Positions 26,043 through 34,800 of a stretch of DNA of 41,387 nt are shown in pieces. The notes under the pieces are model-generated. The model was not told the DNA's origin. It did not search any database and worked only from the letters and a program-made list of their open reading frames with translations. Position numbers and translations under genes: made by a program. The stretch's first letter is position 1. Each line of letters begins with the position of its first letter. Source of the DNA: Candidatus Parcubacteria bacterium (lineage in GTDB: Bacteria > Patescibacteriota > Minisyncoccia > JAHIHE01 > JAGLIN01); contig JAGLLA010000014.1 of the NCBI GenBank assembly GCA_023140775.1, positions 1 through 41,387 on the forward strand, read 5' to 3'.

Positions 26043-26080
26043 TATCACTCTTTTCTCACGGCCGTGAGAAAAGAGTGATA
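26043..26080. repeat. Perfect 38-bp palindrome with no loop
   Basis: The two 19-bp arms are exact reverse complements meeting at base 26061/26062; the left arm starts TATCACTCTTTTCTCACGG. It stands between convergent recR (plus) and rplU (minus). As RNA it forms a very stable hairpin, followed at short distance by ATTATTTTAG, so it may terminate recR. Perfect symmetry without a loop is unusual for a terminator. Confidence 0.9.
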
Positions 26081-26141
26081 ATTATTTTAGTATATTTTAT
26101 GTTTCAATTGATATTTGTTTTACATAAAATTATTATCAAAT

Positions 26142-26170
26142 AAAAAAACCGTCACAATGACGGTTTTTTT
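26142..26170. terminator. Bidirectional terminator between recR and rplU
   Basis: CCGTCA-CAA-TGACGG (26149-26163) is flanked by seven A and seven T residues. It lies 18 bases past the rplU stop on the minus strand. Confidence 0.9.
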
Positions 26171-26187
26171 GTACTTAAAACATTTTC

Positions 26188-26505
26188 TTACGATATGATT
26201 TTTTCAATTTCAACTTCTGTAAAATATTGCCTGTGTCCTCTTTTTACATTATACCTCTTCTTTGCTTTGTGTTTTACAATTTCAACTTTTTTACCTCGCG
26301 CCTGTCGTAAGATCGTTGCCTCAACTTTGGCACTTTTGATAATTGGATCGCCAAAAGTTACGTCTTTAGCATCCTCAGAAGAAATCAAAAGAATTTGGTC
26401 AAAAACAATTTTTGCGCCTTCTTCACCTTCCAATTTTTCCACTCTAATCTTGTCTTTTGGAGAAACCTTGTATTGCTTCCCACCCGTTTTTATAACTGCA
26501 ATCAT
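26188..26505 (-). CDS. rplU: Ribosomal protein bL21
   Basis: This large-subunit protein has 105 residues, the usual length. It begins MIAVIKTGGKQYKVSPKD and contains VEKLEGEEGAKIVFDQILLI and the C-terminal KRGHRQYFTEVEI, all typical of bL21. rpmA, which often follows, is not downstream; recR faces it instead. A structured leader of about 310 bases with its own promoter precedes it (26506-26849). No Shine-Dalgarno motif is seen. Confidence 0.97.
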   Translation of the reverse strand: MIAVIKTGGKQYKVSPKDKIRVEKLEGEEGAKIVFDQILLISSEDAKDVTFGDPIIKSAKVEATILRQARGKKVEIVKHKAKKRYNVKRGHRQYFTEVEIEKIIS

Positions 26506-26849
26506 GATATTTTTAAATTAGTAAATTTATTAATTTTATATTGAAATTTGATTATTGAGAAATAAGCGAGTAGATTAAAGTTTATTTAAAAACTACTACT
26601 CTTATTGTTACGGAGGTTTTTTAACCTCCTTTTTTAGTTCATTATCAATCCCCCTTTGTAAGGACTATCTATGTCTACTCATATAAATTGACACTATTAT
26701 TAGGGAAGAGCAAGCCCAGTGTCAATCTTCCAGCTTTAAATTATGCAAAAACTACCATAATCACCTCCCATAGTACGACTGTTTCCTCTTCTAGGCAACC
26801 GGGTCGATACTAATCTTTATAATATAGCAACTGATTCGATTTATGTCAA
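26506..26849 (-). promoter_or_regulatory. Promoter and long structured leader of rplU
   Basis: On the minus strand there is TTGACA (26844-26849), a 17-base spacer and TATATT (26821-26826), giving a leader of about 310 nt. It contains GGGAGGTGATT before a 5-codon frame MVVFA (26741-26758), then a hairpin ATTGACACT/AGTGTCAAT (26718-26726 with 26687-26695) enclosing a GGG/CCC pairing. A last hairpin pairs GGAGGTT with AACCTCC (26612-26629). That last hairpin has a T run only in the plus direction, so it may terminate plus-strand transcripts. Known L21 leaders exist in other bacteria, but I cannot match this one by eye. Confidence 0.5.
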
Positions 26850-26879
26850 TATACGGATTTAAACATTAAAAGGACAAAA

Positions 26880-27102
26880 TAAAAAGCAGCTTTATTAAGG
26901 TGATATTTAACCTCTGCTGCAATTTTGCAATAATTTTTCATTGCGATTGTGAGCAAATTATCGCTCAATTATTGAATCGTCTTTAAAAGCCTACCTGGAA
27001 GCGGGAACACGGTAGTAGCTTTCCTTCTTTGCGCGTCAATCCTTTGCTCACGGACACGTGCCTCTGATCGTTATTTTCCCTGGATATCTTTTGATATCAT
27101 AC
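26880..27102 (-). ncRNA. Putative structured small RNA, about 220 nt
   Basis: A near-consensus promoter and an intrinsic terminator bracket a gene-free stretch. Long-range pairing joins 27051-27043 with 26957-26949 (GTGAGCAAA/TTTGCTCAC). Inside is a hairpin AAAGC-CTACC / GGTAG-GCTTT (27022-26986). The 5' end holds GATATC-AAAA-GATATC. The 3' end is a GCAGC/GCTGC stem (26920-26916 with 26890-26886) followed by TTTTTATTTT. There is no ORF. Size is like 6S RNA, but the rod-with-bubble fold is not evident and I do not assign a family. Confidence 0.65.
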
Positions 27103-27108
27103 AAATAA

Positions 27109-27137
27109 ATAATACAATCGAATCAGACCTATGTCAA
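27109..27137 (-). promoter_or_regulatory. Promoter of the 220-nt RNA
   Basis: On the minus strand there is a perfect TTGACA (27132-27137), a 17-base spacer and TATTAT (27109-27114). It lies just past the stop of the upstream transferase gene. Confidence 0.75.
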
Positions 27138-27148
27138 CAAAACGAAAA

Positions 27149-28204
27149 TCATTCGAACAGCTCCTGATTTCTCTTGAATTTCAAAAAATAATTCGTCCCC
27201 AGCATAACAAAAAACAAAACCAAAAATGAAATGATTTTTCCAAGACTATCAAAAATGAGTGCAGAAATTCCGAAGGAAATGCAGATCGTGTAAATAAACA
27301 AAATCACTTTTTTTTGTGACCACCCAGCTTGTAATAACCGATAATGAAAATGACGCATATCTCCTTGAAACGGAGAATTGCCACTTTTTAGACGAGAGAC
27401 AATCACAAAGGCTGTATCTAGGATTGGAAAGCCTAAAACCAAAAAAACGGTCGCAATTTTTCCGCCAGAAAATATTGCCAAAACTGCCAGCATAAATCCC
27501 AAAAACATCGATCCGCTCGTCCCCATAAAAATCTTGGCTGGCTTGAAATTAAAGATCAAAAATCCCAAAATTGATCCTGCAAAAAAAATTGCCAAGATTC
27601 CCAGCGGTGGCTGATTCACTAGCGATGAAACACTCAAAAAAAACATCGTCATCGCCCCGATCAAGCCAACTCCCCCTGAAAGTCCATCAAGTCCATCAAG
27701 CCAGTTCATAGCATTCATCAGCCCCACGATCCAAAACAGAACAAACAAAGACCCCAGAACCGAAAAAGAAAATCCAAAAATCTGACCACTTACGCCGTCC
27801 AAACGAAATTCCGCTCCTCCAAGTGGATTAGCGATATAATCAACCGTCAGACCCACATAGATCATCAAAAGAGCAACAAACACTTGTACAAAAAGTTGCT
27901 TTTTCCAGCTAACACTTTTCAAATCATCATATATTCCAAATACGAAAATCAAAACCGAAGATAAAACGATCCCCCATTTCAAACTGTCAAAAACCAATTC
28001 CCTAGCAAATAACATTCCCACTAAAAAAGAAAGGATAATCCCCAACCCCCCAAACCTCGCCACATCCCTTTTGTGAATCTTATTTTCTCTCAAAGGGTCA
28101 AACAACTTGTATCTCCCTCCAAATACAATAAGAGTCTTCGTGAAAACAAGACTAAAAATTAATGCTATCAGAAATGGTTGAAGATAAAGGGCTATATTTG
28201 ACAT
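27149..28204 (-). CDS. wecA: WecA/TagO-type undecaprenyl-phosphate glycosyl-1-phosphate transferase
   Basis: This polytopic enzyme moves a sugar phosphate (typically GlcNAc-1-P) from UDP-sugar to undecaprenyl phosphate, starting a surface polymer. About ten hydrophobic segments are visible. Family motifs include FGIYDDLKSVSW (Mg-binding acidic pair), LMNAMNWLDGLDGLSGG, NFKPAKIFMGTSGSMFLGF and FQGDMRHFHYRLL, the last corresponding to the HxHHRL-like loop of WecA/TagO rather than MraY. I took ATG 28202-28204 as start, giving 351 residues; a longer form would add 22 residues without support. The sugar specificity is not readable from sequence. Confidence 0.9.
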   Translation of the reverse strand: MSNIALYLQPFLIALIFSLVFTKTLIVFGGRYKLFDPLRENKIHKRDVARFGGLGIILSFLVGMLFARELVFDSLKWGIVLSSVLIFVFGIYDDLKSVSWKKQLFVQVFVALLMIYVGLTVDYIANPLGGAEFRLDGVSGQIFGFSFSVLGSLFVLFWIVGLMNAMNWLDGLDGLSGGVGLIGAMTMFFLSVSSLVNQPPLGILAIFFAGSILGFLIFNFKPAKIFMGTSGSMFLGFMLAVLAIFSGGKIATVFLVLGFPILDTAFVIVSRLKSGNSPFQGDMRHFHYRLLQAGWSQKKVILFIYTICISFGISALIFDSLGKIISFLVLFFVMLGTNYFLKFKRNQELFE

Positions 28205-28260
28205 TATTTTGTGATTTGATAGGATTAAATTATCATGCTTAATATAAAGGAGTTGTGAAA

Positions 28261-28524
28261 ATGGACCCAACGAGTTACGAAAGTAGAATATTTAATATCT
28301 TCAAAAATGCTTCAAAACAAACAGATGAGAGTAAAAGAAGTGTCACCATTCCAGAAATATGTAAGATGCTAGATATTGAAGATGAGTATCTCGTTAGTTC
28401 AATAGTAGCAGAACTTGAGATAAGTAAAAAAGTTACTCAAAATGGAGATATAAAATTGCATGAAACAAATAGATCTCCTCTTTTCGTATGCTTATATACT
28501 TTATCTAATCAGACAAAATCTTAA
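28261..28524 (+). CDS. Small winged-helix-like protein, 87 aa
   Basis: This protein is not recognised. It starts MDPTSYESRIFNIFKN, and the middle (VTIPEICKMLDIEDEYLVSS, then IVAELEISKKVTQNGDIKLH) has the pattern of a winged helix: helix, turn, recognition helix and a beta hairpin wing. A DNA-binding role is inferred. AAGGAG lies 8 bases before the chosen ATG, and a terminator follows at 28548, so it is a self-contained plus-strand unit between two minus-strand envelope genes. Confidence 0.72.
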   Translation: MDPTSYESRIFNIFKNASKQTDESKRSVTIPEICKMLDIEDEYLVSSIVAELEISKKVTQNGDIKLHETNRSPLFVCLYTLSNQTKS

Positions 28525-28547
28525 TAAATTACTGTTAGGATTATCGT

Positions 28548-28583
28548 TAGTTCAGAGTCTTATCGACCTGAACTATTTTTTTT
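28548..28583 (+). terminator. Terminator of the 87-aa gene
   Basis: TAGTTCAG (28548-28555) and CTGAACTA (28568-28575) pair and are followed by eight T residues. Confidence 0.85.
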
Positions 28584-28667
28584 ATTTCAAATTCCTAATT
28601 CCAAATTCATAATTCAAAACTTCCAACAGTTTAGCAATTTAACAATTTAGCAATATATCAATTTAAT

Positions 28668-30230
28668 TCACTTCCTCACCTTCTTCGTCACCCAAAATTC
28701 CATATATTTCCCAAACAACATTCTGGTTTGAGCATCGATCATGGGAAGCGCGCCAAGTGGAATTGCCACCATCGGAGCCAGAATCCATTGAAAAACCATA
28801 ACTGATCTTCTGAAAATATTCATTTTATACGGCGGAGGTGGAAGTAACAACAAGGACATATACATTGAGATCAAAAGTCCCATCATAGCAAAGGTCATCA
28901 GATATCCAAGAACCTTTGGTAGATTCAAAGCCAAGACCGTTTGATTGAATTGATCACCACCAAATATCAAAGGAAACCAACCCAGAAAAGCAATAATTAC
29001 TGGAATAAGACCCCACGAAATTCTGCCAGCAAGTTCTTCCCAACCCCTGCTGAACTTTCTCGTCAAAGAAATTTTCTTATCTTTCAAAAATGCTCGATAG
29101 ATTATCGGAATGTTCTCGATCCCCCACGCCCAACGCCTTTGTTGTTTATATTGATTTACAAGTGTTTTCAAATAATTTTCAGCAAGCACTGCATCAAGAG
29201 AGATCGTCAGATAGATTGGCTGCACAAAATAATCACCATGATAGAGGATATAACATTTCCAGAAAATAATCGAATCATCAGAGATCATATCCCTTGGCCA
29301 ATAATTGACATCTACCAGAGTCTTGAAACTCATTGAATGGCTCGAAAATGTCACCATTTTGTTATATCTCACAGATTGCATAATCTGCCAAAACGAAGAA
29401 CTAGTCATAATCACCCGAACAACACTATTTGTCTGCCAAATATTATTATTATACAAAGGTAAGGGCTGATAACTAAACTGCAACCTTTTTGAATTTATCA
29501 TAAATTGATATGTCAAACATGAAAAATATTTTTGATGCACGCAAGTATCACAATCGAATGTCGAAACAATGACATTCTCATATTTTATATTTTGTTCATC
29601 CAAAAAAATTCTTGCTTCTTCCGCTGCCCAGCTTGCATTTGCCCCTTTCACTTTTGCTTCTCCTTTGATTCCGTCTGGATGAACAGTTGTTAGATGCGCA
29701 AAAAATCTATCACTATACTTTTCTTCGATAATTTTTGCCCTTTCCAGCGCCTCTGCTCCCGCTCTCTGCTCAAAAGCGAAAACAATGATCATCTTGTCTT
29801 TTTCATAATCAGAATTCACAATTGAATCGATCGCTGGTTCAAGAATTTCCAACCCCTCTTTGTATATTGGAATTATAACCAAATGATAAATATCTCGATA
29901 GTTTTTCAAAACATTTTCTCTTTTGGTTTCTGACAAATTCTTACATTTTTCAAGCCAATCGATCTTCTCCCAAATTTTGATTCTCCTATATCCAAAAAGC
30001 ATAAAAACAGTGATATAAAAAACTTTTATCATCCAATAGAGATCAAACACAATGATAAATATTGCCACACCTACTGGAAAATTAACAGAAAAATATATGC
30101 TAAAGATCAAAAAAAGCCAAGTGATGATTGCTGGCAAAACTTCGAATGCTCTTTGCACGCGATATTCTTTTTTTGTGCTTGGTTTGGAAGTAGGAAAATC
30201 AAATACTACTTTTTGATTAGTTTCATTCAT
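28668..30230 (-). CDS. Family 2 glycosyltransferase, polytopic
   Basis: This 520-residue membrane enzyme has two N-terminal membrane segments near 35-85, a GT-A catalytic domain, and three or four C-terminal helices. Motifs are IIPIYKEGLEILEPAIDSI, the DxD metal site in VSTFDCDTC, a D-D pair in DMISDDSIIFW, and YKQQRRWAWGIENIP, equivalent to the QxxRW motif of processive synthases. The fold suggests synthesis of a cell-surface polysaccharide at the membrane. Acceptor and donor are unknown. It ends with TGA, which shows that UGA is a stop here. Confidence 0.88.
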   Translation of the reverse strand: MNETNQKVVFDFPTSKPSTKKEYRVQRAFEVLPAIITWLFLIFSIYFSVNFPVGVAIFIIVFDLYWMIKVFYITVFMLFGYRRIKIWEKIDWLEKCKNLSETKRENVLKNYRDIYHLVIIPIYKEGLEILEPAIDSIVNSDYEKDKMIIVFAFEQRAGAEALERAKIIEEKYSDRFFAHLTTVHPDGIKGEAKVKGANASWAAEEARIFLDEQNIKYENVIVSTFDCDTCVHQKYFSCLTYQFMINSKRLQFSYQPLPLYNNNIWQTNSVVRVIMTSSSFWQIMQSVRYNKMVTFSSHSMSFKTLVDVNYWPRDMISDDSIIFWKCYILYHGDYFVQPIYLTISLDAVLAENYLKTLVNQYKQQRRWAWGIENIPIIYRAFLKDKKISLTRKFSRGWEELAGRISWGLIPVIIAFLGWFPLIFGGDQFNQTVLALNLPKVLGYLMTFAMMGLLISMYMSLLLLPPPPYKMNIFRRSVMVFQWILAPMVAIPLGALPMIDAQTRMLFGKYMEFWVTKKVRK

Positions 30231-30385
30231 TGTGGAATTTAGTTTTATTTAGTTATTATTCATACCTACTAGAAATCAATCCATAGATCATAGCCACAGT
30301 CCGTAACAAAACTTCAAGGATATAATTTCACAAAATATTTAAGCTACTCTTATTATACAAAAAAAACGCTTTTTGTCCAAGACGA

Positions 30386-31204
30386 TCAAATCAAAAACCT
30401 AAATCCTTCAATTTTTCGGTCAAGATTATATTCTACAAATTTATTCATTATTACAACTGTTTTTTGAATTAACTTATCGTCAATTTTTATCCTTCCTAAT
30501 TTTTCAAAATTCTCGTCCAAGGAAACCTTATAATTTTGCTTGTCTGCCTTCTTCATGGAGAACAAACGAACAAGTTTTATTGCATTATCGCTCACTTCTA
30601 TTGCACTGACATCTTTGCTTTTGCATTTTTTGTCCAAAATTCCACCTAGGTTGAAACTAAAATAATTTCTTTCAGAAGATATTTTTTCTGAACATAAAAC
30701 ACACTTATTCATTTCTGGAGAAAATCCAGAAAGATAAAGTATGTTGATTTGAAAAAGAAGAAGCGAAAGATAATATTTTTTTATAACTTCGGCGATGCCA
30801 CACCTTCCTATATCCACCTTTTCTGCTAAATAATCTAAAAAATGTAATTCCTCCCATAATAGCTCAAAGACTCTCTCATCTTTATGATGCTGGATTGTCA
30901 TCTTGTTTGTCAATTCCAAAGCATAATAGGCACCTAACGAAATCTTCAAATTATTTCGAAAATTCAAAAAATTTTCCTTTACCGTACTGTTTGTTATAAT
31001 ATCAAAATTCCTGCCGTGAGCCAAAATCAAATCAGCCAGCAAAAAAATCTCCAGATGACCTTTGAGTTTTCCCCTAGCCTTGCGAGCACTTCTAGCAGTT
31101 GCTTGAATTTTCCCATATTCTTTTGTATAAATATCCAAAAGCAAATTCGCCTCTCCGAAATGACTGCGCTTAATGATTATCCCCTGAGTTTTATAAGTGG
31201 ACAT
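30386..31204 (-). CDS. recO: DNA repair protein RecO
   Basis: RecO anneals DNA strands and works with RecR to load RecA. The product starts MSTYKTQGIIIKRSHFGEA and has the N-terminal OB fold (YTKEYGKIQATARSARKAR, then GKLKGHLEIF), the helical domain, and a zinc-binding part (MNKCVLCSEK) with a later, isolated Cys (LDKKCKSKD), so the four-Cys set is incomplete. I chose ATG 31202-31204; a TTG four codons upstream is possible. It ends with TGA. A plus-strand promoter (31210-31238) begins right at its start codon. Confidence 0.92.
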   Translation of the reverse strand: MSTYKTQGIIIKRSHFGEANLLLDIYTKEYGKIQATARSARKARGKLKGHLEIFLLADLILAHGRNFDIITNSTVKENFLNFRNNLKISLGAYYALELTNKMTIQHHKDERVFELLWEELHFLDYLAEKVDIGRCGIAEVIKKYYLSLLLFQINILYLSGFSPEMNKCVLCSEKISSERNYFSFNLGGILDKKCKSKDVSAIEVSDNAIKLVRLFSMKKADKQNYKVSLDENFEKLGRIKIDDKLIQKTVVIMNKFVEYNLDRKIEGFRFLI

Positions 31205-31209
31205 AGGTA

Positions 31210-31238
31210 TTGACAAGATTTTAAAAGTATGATAAAGT
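31210..31238 (+). promoter_or_regulatory. Promoter of the small RNA at 31245
   Basis: A perfect TTGACA (31210-31215), a 17-base spacer and TAAAGT (31233-31238), divergent from recO. Confidence 0.6.
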
Positions 31239-31244
31239 GTTCTT

Positions 31245-31378
31245 GCACAATCTAAATGTGCAACTTCTCATAGATGACCCTAAGTGAAAGCTTTGTATGA
31301 CATAAATCGTCTGCAGACGATTTGTTGATAAAGCAAGTAACCCAAGATTATAATATCTTGGAGCGTCGTCTTTTTTGT
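31245..31378 (+). ncRNA. Putative structured small RNA or leader, about 130 nt
   Basis: After the promoter comes an inverted repeat TTGCACA/TGTGCAA (31243-31263). A long hairpin follows: GCTTT (31290-31294) with AAAGC (31330-31334), enclosing the 20-bp perfect palindrome AAATCGTCTGCAGACGATTT (31304-31323). Then come CCAAGAT/ATCTTGG (31342-31361), TCGTC (31366-31370) and TTTTTT. GACGA (31316-31320) could pair either within the palindrome or with TCGTC at the T run, giving two alternative folds. There is no ORF, and no known family is recognised. Confidence 0.6.
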
Positions 31379-31428
31379 TTGTATTTTAAATCTTCTTATT
31401 ATAAGTGTTCTATAAACAAGCATAATTA

Positions 31429-31542
31429 ATGTCTCATAAGAAAGTTATTTCGATGGACAGAACTTTTTCCATTTGCAAAGTGGGAATTGAAAAAGCAACA
31501 GCCCTCGTAAAAATAGAATCAGACGGAGGTGCAACAGCATAA
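31429..31542 (+). CDS. Possible 37-aa protein
   Basis: ATG 31429-31431 to TAA 31540-31542 encodes a basic peptide starting MSHKKVISMDRTFSICKVG and ending KIESDGGATA. There is no ribosome-binding site and no recognised family. Support comes from context: a strong plus-strand terminator starts 8 bases after the stop, and a promoter-led RNA lies upstream on the same strand. The stretch could equally be a second non-coding RNA. Confidence 0.4.
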   Translation: MSHKKVISMDRTFSICKVGIEKATALVKIESDGGATA

Positions 31543-31549
31543 ACCCATA

Positions 31550-31600
31550 AGCAGAAGAGAATCTACAATACAAGTTGATTCAATTCTGCTCATTTTTTTT
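31550..31600 (+). terminator. Strong terminator after the 37-aa frame
   Basis: AGCAGAA (31550-31556) pairs with TTCTGCT (31584-31590), and GAATC (31559-31563) with GATTC (31577-31581). Eight T residues follow from 31593. Confidence 0.85.
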
Positions 31601-31611
31601 AGTTCCTGTGA

Positions 31612-31762
31612 ATCACGAAACACTATAAAATTGTCATCTCGAAATGATTCGCCAGCTGGCGAAGATTGAGAGATCTGAAAAAATATAATAAATGAGCTAA
31701 ACTATGTTTATAGATTTCTCGTCGCTGTGCTCCCACGAAATGACAAACTAGTGTTTCGTGAT
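31612..31762. repeat. Large palindromic repeat element, 151 bp
   Basis: Perfect 14-bp ends ATCACGAAACACTA (31612-31625) and its complement (31749-31762) enclose TTGTCAT/ATGACAA arms. Inside is the perfect 16-bp palindrome TTCGCCAGCTGGCGAA (31648-31663). The nested arrangement and the TGTCAT...ATGACA ends resemble non-coding dispersed palindromes (MITE/REP type). No ORF is inside. Confidence 0.75.
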
Positions 31763-31829
31763 CCAAATTAATTCGTAAATTAGGTTCAACAATACATTGT
31801 AAGGAGATTTTAACTTAATATTTTACACA

Positions 31830-31866
31830 ACCACCCCTACCCCTCCTTGAAAAGGAGGGGTTAAAA
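31830..31866. repeat. Short hairpin repeat next to the ileS stop
   Basis: CCCCTCCTT-GAA-AAGGAGGGG forms a GC-rich hairpin right after the ileS stop codon. In the minus direction it is not followed by a T run, so it looks like a dispersed hairpin rather than a standard terminator. Confidence 0.55.
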
Positions 31867-31868
31867 AA

Positions 31869-34800
31869 TCATAATCTCTTAATTCCAACTATAATCACAT
31901 ATTCTCCTACTTTTATTTCTTTCACGGTATCAAATCTTTCACTTTCAATCTCGCTACTAAATTCAAGTTTTTTCGCTAAACACTCTTTTGCAATATAATC
32001 TTTCTGACTTGCAAAGATTTTCTTGACACCAGCACTTTCATCTTTGAAATTATATTCAATTTCGACCTCGTCATCTCGATTGAATTTTGCCTCTTTTCTC
32101 ATCACTTGAATGTGACGAATGACCTCTCTCGCTAATCCCTCATTTCGCAATTCATCAGTGATATTTAGATCAAAAGCAACTTTCAAACCACTATCCTCCT
32201 CAGACACCCAACTATCCTGCTCTTCTACCTTCTCTACAATTTTCACAATTTTCACATTTAGTTCGTCCTTGATCAATTCAATCAATTCACCACCTTCAAC
32301 TTTCATTTTTTTACTTTCAATTTGAAACTCGGCAATCGGCATTCTCACTTTAATTGAGTTTTTGGCGCGAATTGCCAGTCCCAGTGTCACTGCCTGCCTG
32401 ACAAAGCTCATTGCAGTACTGACCTGCTCGTTGATCATTTCACTATCCGCAATAGGAAAATTCTCGAGATGAACAGATTCTTTTCCAGTCAAATTGCGAT
32501 AAATCTCCTCAGATAGAAATGGCATAAATGGAGCAAGCAACTTGGAATATTCAACCAAAATATAATGTAAAGTTTGAAAAGCCAATTTTTTGTCTTTAAT
32601 GTCATCAGAAGCAAATCTTTTTCGAGAGCGACGAACATACCAATTTGAAAGCTTATCGACAAAGTCACGCAATGGCCTTGAAGCGCGAACGAGATCATAG
32701 CTCTCCATCTGTTCGTTCACTTCACCTGTCAAAATGTGAAGCTCTGAAACAATCCACCTGTCAAGCAAATTGTCTGATTTTATAAACAGACTGTCATTCT
32801 GGAGCGAAGTGATAGAATCCTGTGATTCATCTCTTTGAACCTTTCTTTTGTCGTCTTTATTTTTTTCAAGGATCTCTCTGATATCCTCATTGAACTCCAC
32901 ATTCATCACAAAGAATGAATAGGTGTTCCACAAAGTCAATACGAATTTCTTCAAGACTTCATCCACGCCTCTTTCTGAAAATCGCAAACTCTCCCCTTTC
33001 ATGATCGGAGAAGATAGGAGATAATACCGCAGGGCATCTGCCCCATATTTCTCGATCACCAAATTCGGCTCTGGGTAGTTCTTCAATCTTTTGCTCATTT
33101 TTTGTCCATCTTCTGCCAAGACCATGCCATTGACGATCACGTTTTGAAATGGCGCTTTGTCAAAAAGTGCCGTAGAAAGAACCATCAGAGTGTAGAACCA
33201 ACCACGAGTCTGATCAAGTCCTTCAGCAATGAAATCCGCAGGAAAGCTTTTTTCAAATTCAGCTTTATTTTCAAACGGATAGTGCCACTGGGCATAGGGC
33301 ATTGAACCTGATTCAAACCAGCAATCAAAAACATCACCTACGATCTTTGCCTTGCTTTGACACTTTGAACATTTAATCTCGAGCCTATCAATGTTTGGCT
33401 TGTGCAAATTAAATTCCTTGGCTTTACTGTCTACATAGAAAATATTACGTTCAGCATTATCCAAAGCACGCTCTAATCGAAAAACATCTTTGATGGAAAC
33501 CTCGCTCAAAACTCTGTTAAACATAGCATTGATTCCACTGTGAGAAACCACGAGAATGGTCTTACCTGGATATTTTTCAATGTTCTCCTTAATGAATTCT
33601 CTGACACGCTTTTCCACATCTTTCCTTGATTCACCATCACCACCAAAACGAAATTTATATTTGTCTTCATTATTCTCAAGATTCTGATATTTCTTGCACA
33701 AATCGTCTTCTTTTAAATCACTATAAGAAAAACCATTCCAAGAACCGAAATCATACTCTTTGATCAGATCACTTTCTTTGATTTCAAGATTTAGATGTTT
33801 TTTCACAATTTCTGCGGTCTCTTTGGTTCGCATGATCGGAGATGATATAAGAATATCAATTTTTTCATTTTTCATTTTTTCACTAACATTTTCAACTTGC
33901 TCTATTCCTTTTTCAGTCAAATGATATTTATTCAGATGTCCCGCCTTGATTTTTTTGACATTACTCTCGCTTTCTCCGTGTCTGAGAAAAATGAATTTGG
34001 TAATTTTTTCTTCCGTCTTTTCTCGCAGATCATCGATTGAATTGACCACCTCGATGTTTTCACAGTCAGTACATCTCCAAATTGGCAATGGAGCTCCCCA
34101 AAACCGGTTTCTGGAAATTGCCCAATCACGAGCATCTTCCAACCATTTCCCAAATCTCCCCTCTTTGATATATTCAGGAGTCCAATTCACTTGCTTGTTA
34201 TTTTCCACCATCTTCTCCTTGATCTCCGTCACCTTCACGAACCAAGAGCTGGTCGCATAATTGAGTAGTGGTGTATCACATCTCCAACAATGTGGATAGC
34301 TATGCTCATATTTTTTCTTCGAAAATAGTGAATTATTATGTGCTAAATATTTTATAATTTCAATATCAGTTTGCATGTGAGGATCTTTTTCGCCTTCTTT
34401 TCCTTTCGGCTTTACTTCTATGCCAACCCATTTACCTCGACGTTCACTCTCTTTTTTATCTTTTATTGCTTCCACAAATACTTCATAGTTTTTAATAGCT
34501 TCATCAGTCATCTCATTGTCCCATGAAGAATATGTAATATCTTCGCTTAATCTACCGTCCATTGAAACATGTTGAACGAAAGGTAAATTATATTTTTGCC
34601 CCAGTTTCATATCATCTTCTCCAAATGCCGGAGCGATATGAACAATTCCAGTTCCATCATCAGTTGTCACAAATTGATCTTTATCACTATCACTATAAAT
34701 TTTATATGCATTATCTTCGAAAGACATCATAGCTCCCATATCCTTAATATCTGGATTAGAAGCATTAACACTTTCATCTGATTCACTTTTTTTCAAATCT

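Noticed and set aside
26612-26635. Terminator of rplU transcription
   Set aside because: The T run lies on the plus-strand side only, so it cannot be a standard intrinsic terminator for the minus-strand leader.
26880-27102. 6S RNA or cyclic-di-GMP riboswitch identity for the 220-nt RNA
   Set aside because: Short matches such as GACGCGCAAAG were noticed, but the full core and fold do not fit by eye; left unassigned.
31612-31762. Insertion sequence
   Set aside because: Inverted ends are present but the element is 151 bp with no transposase frame; at most a non-autonomous palindrome.
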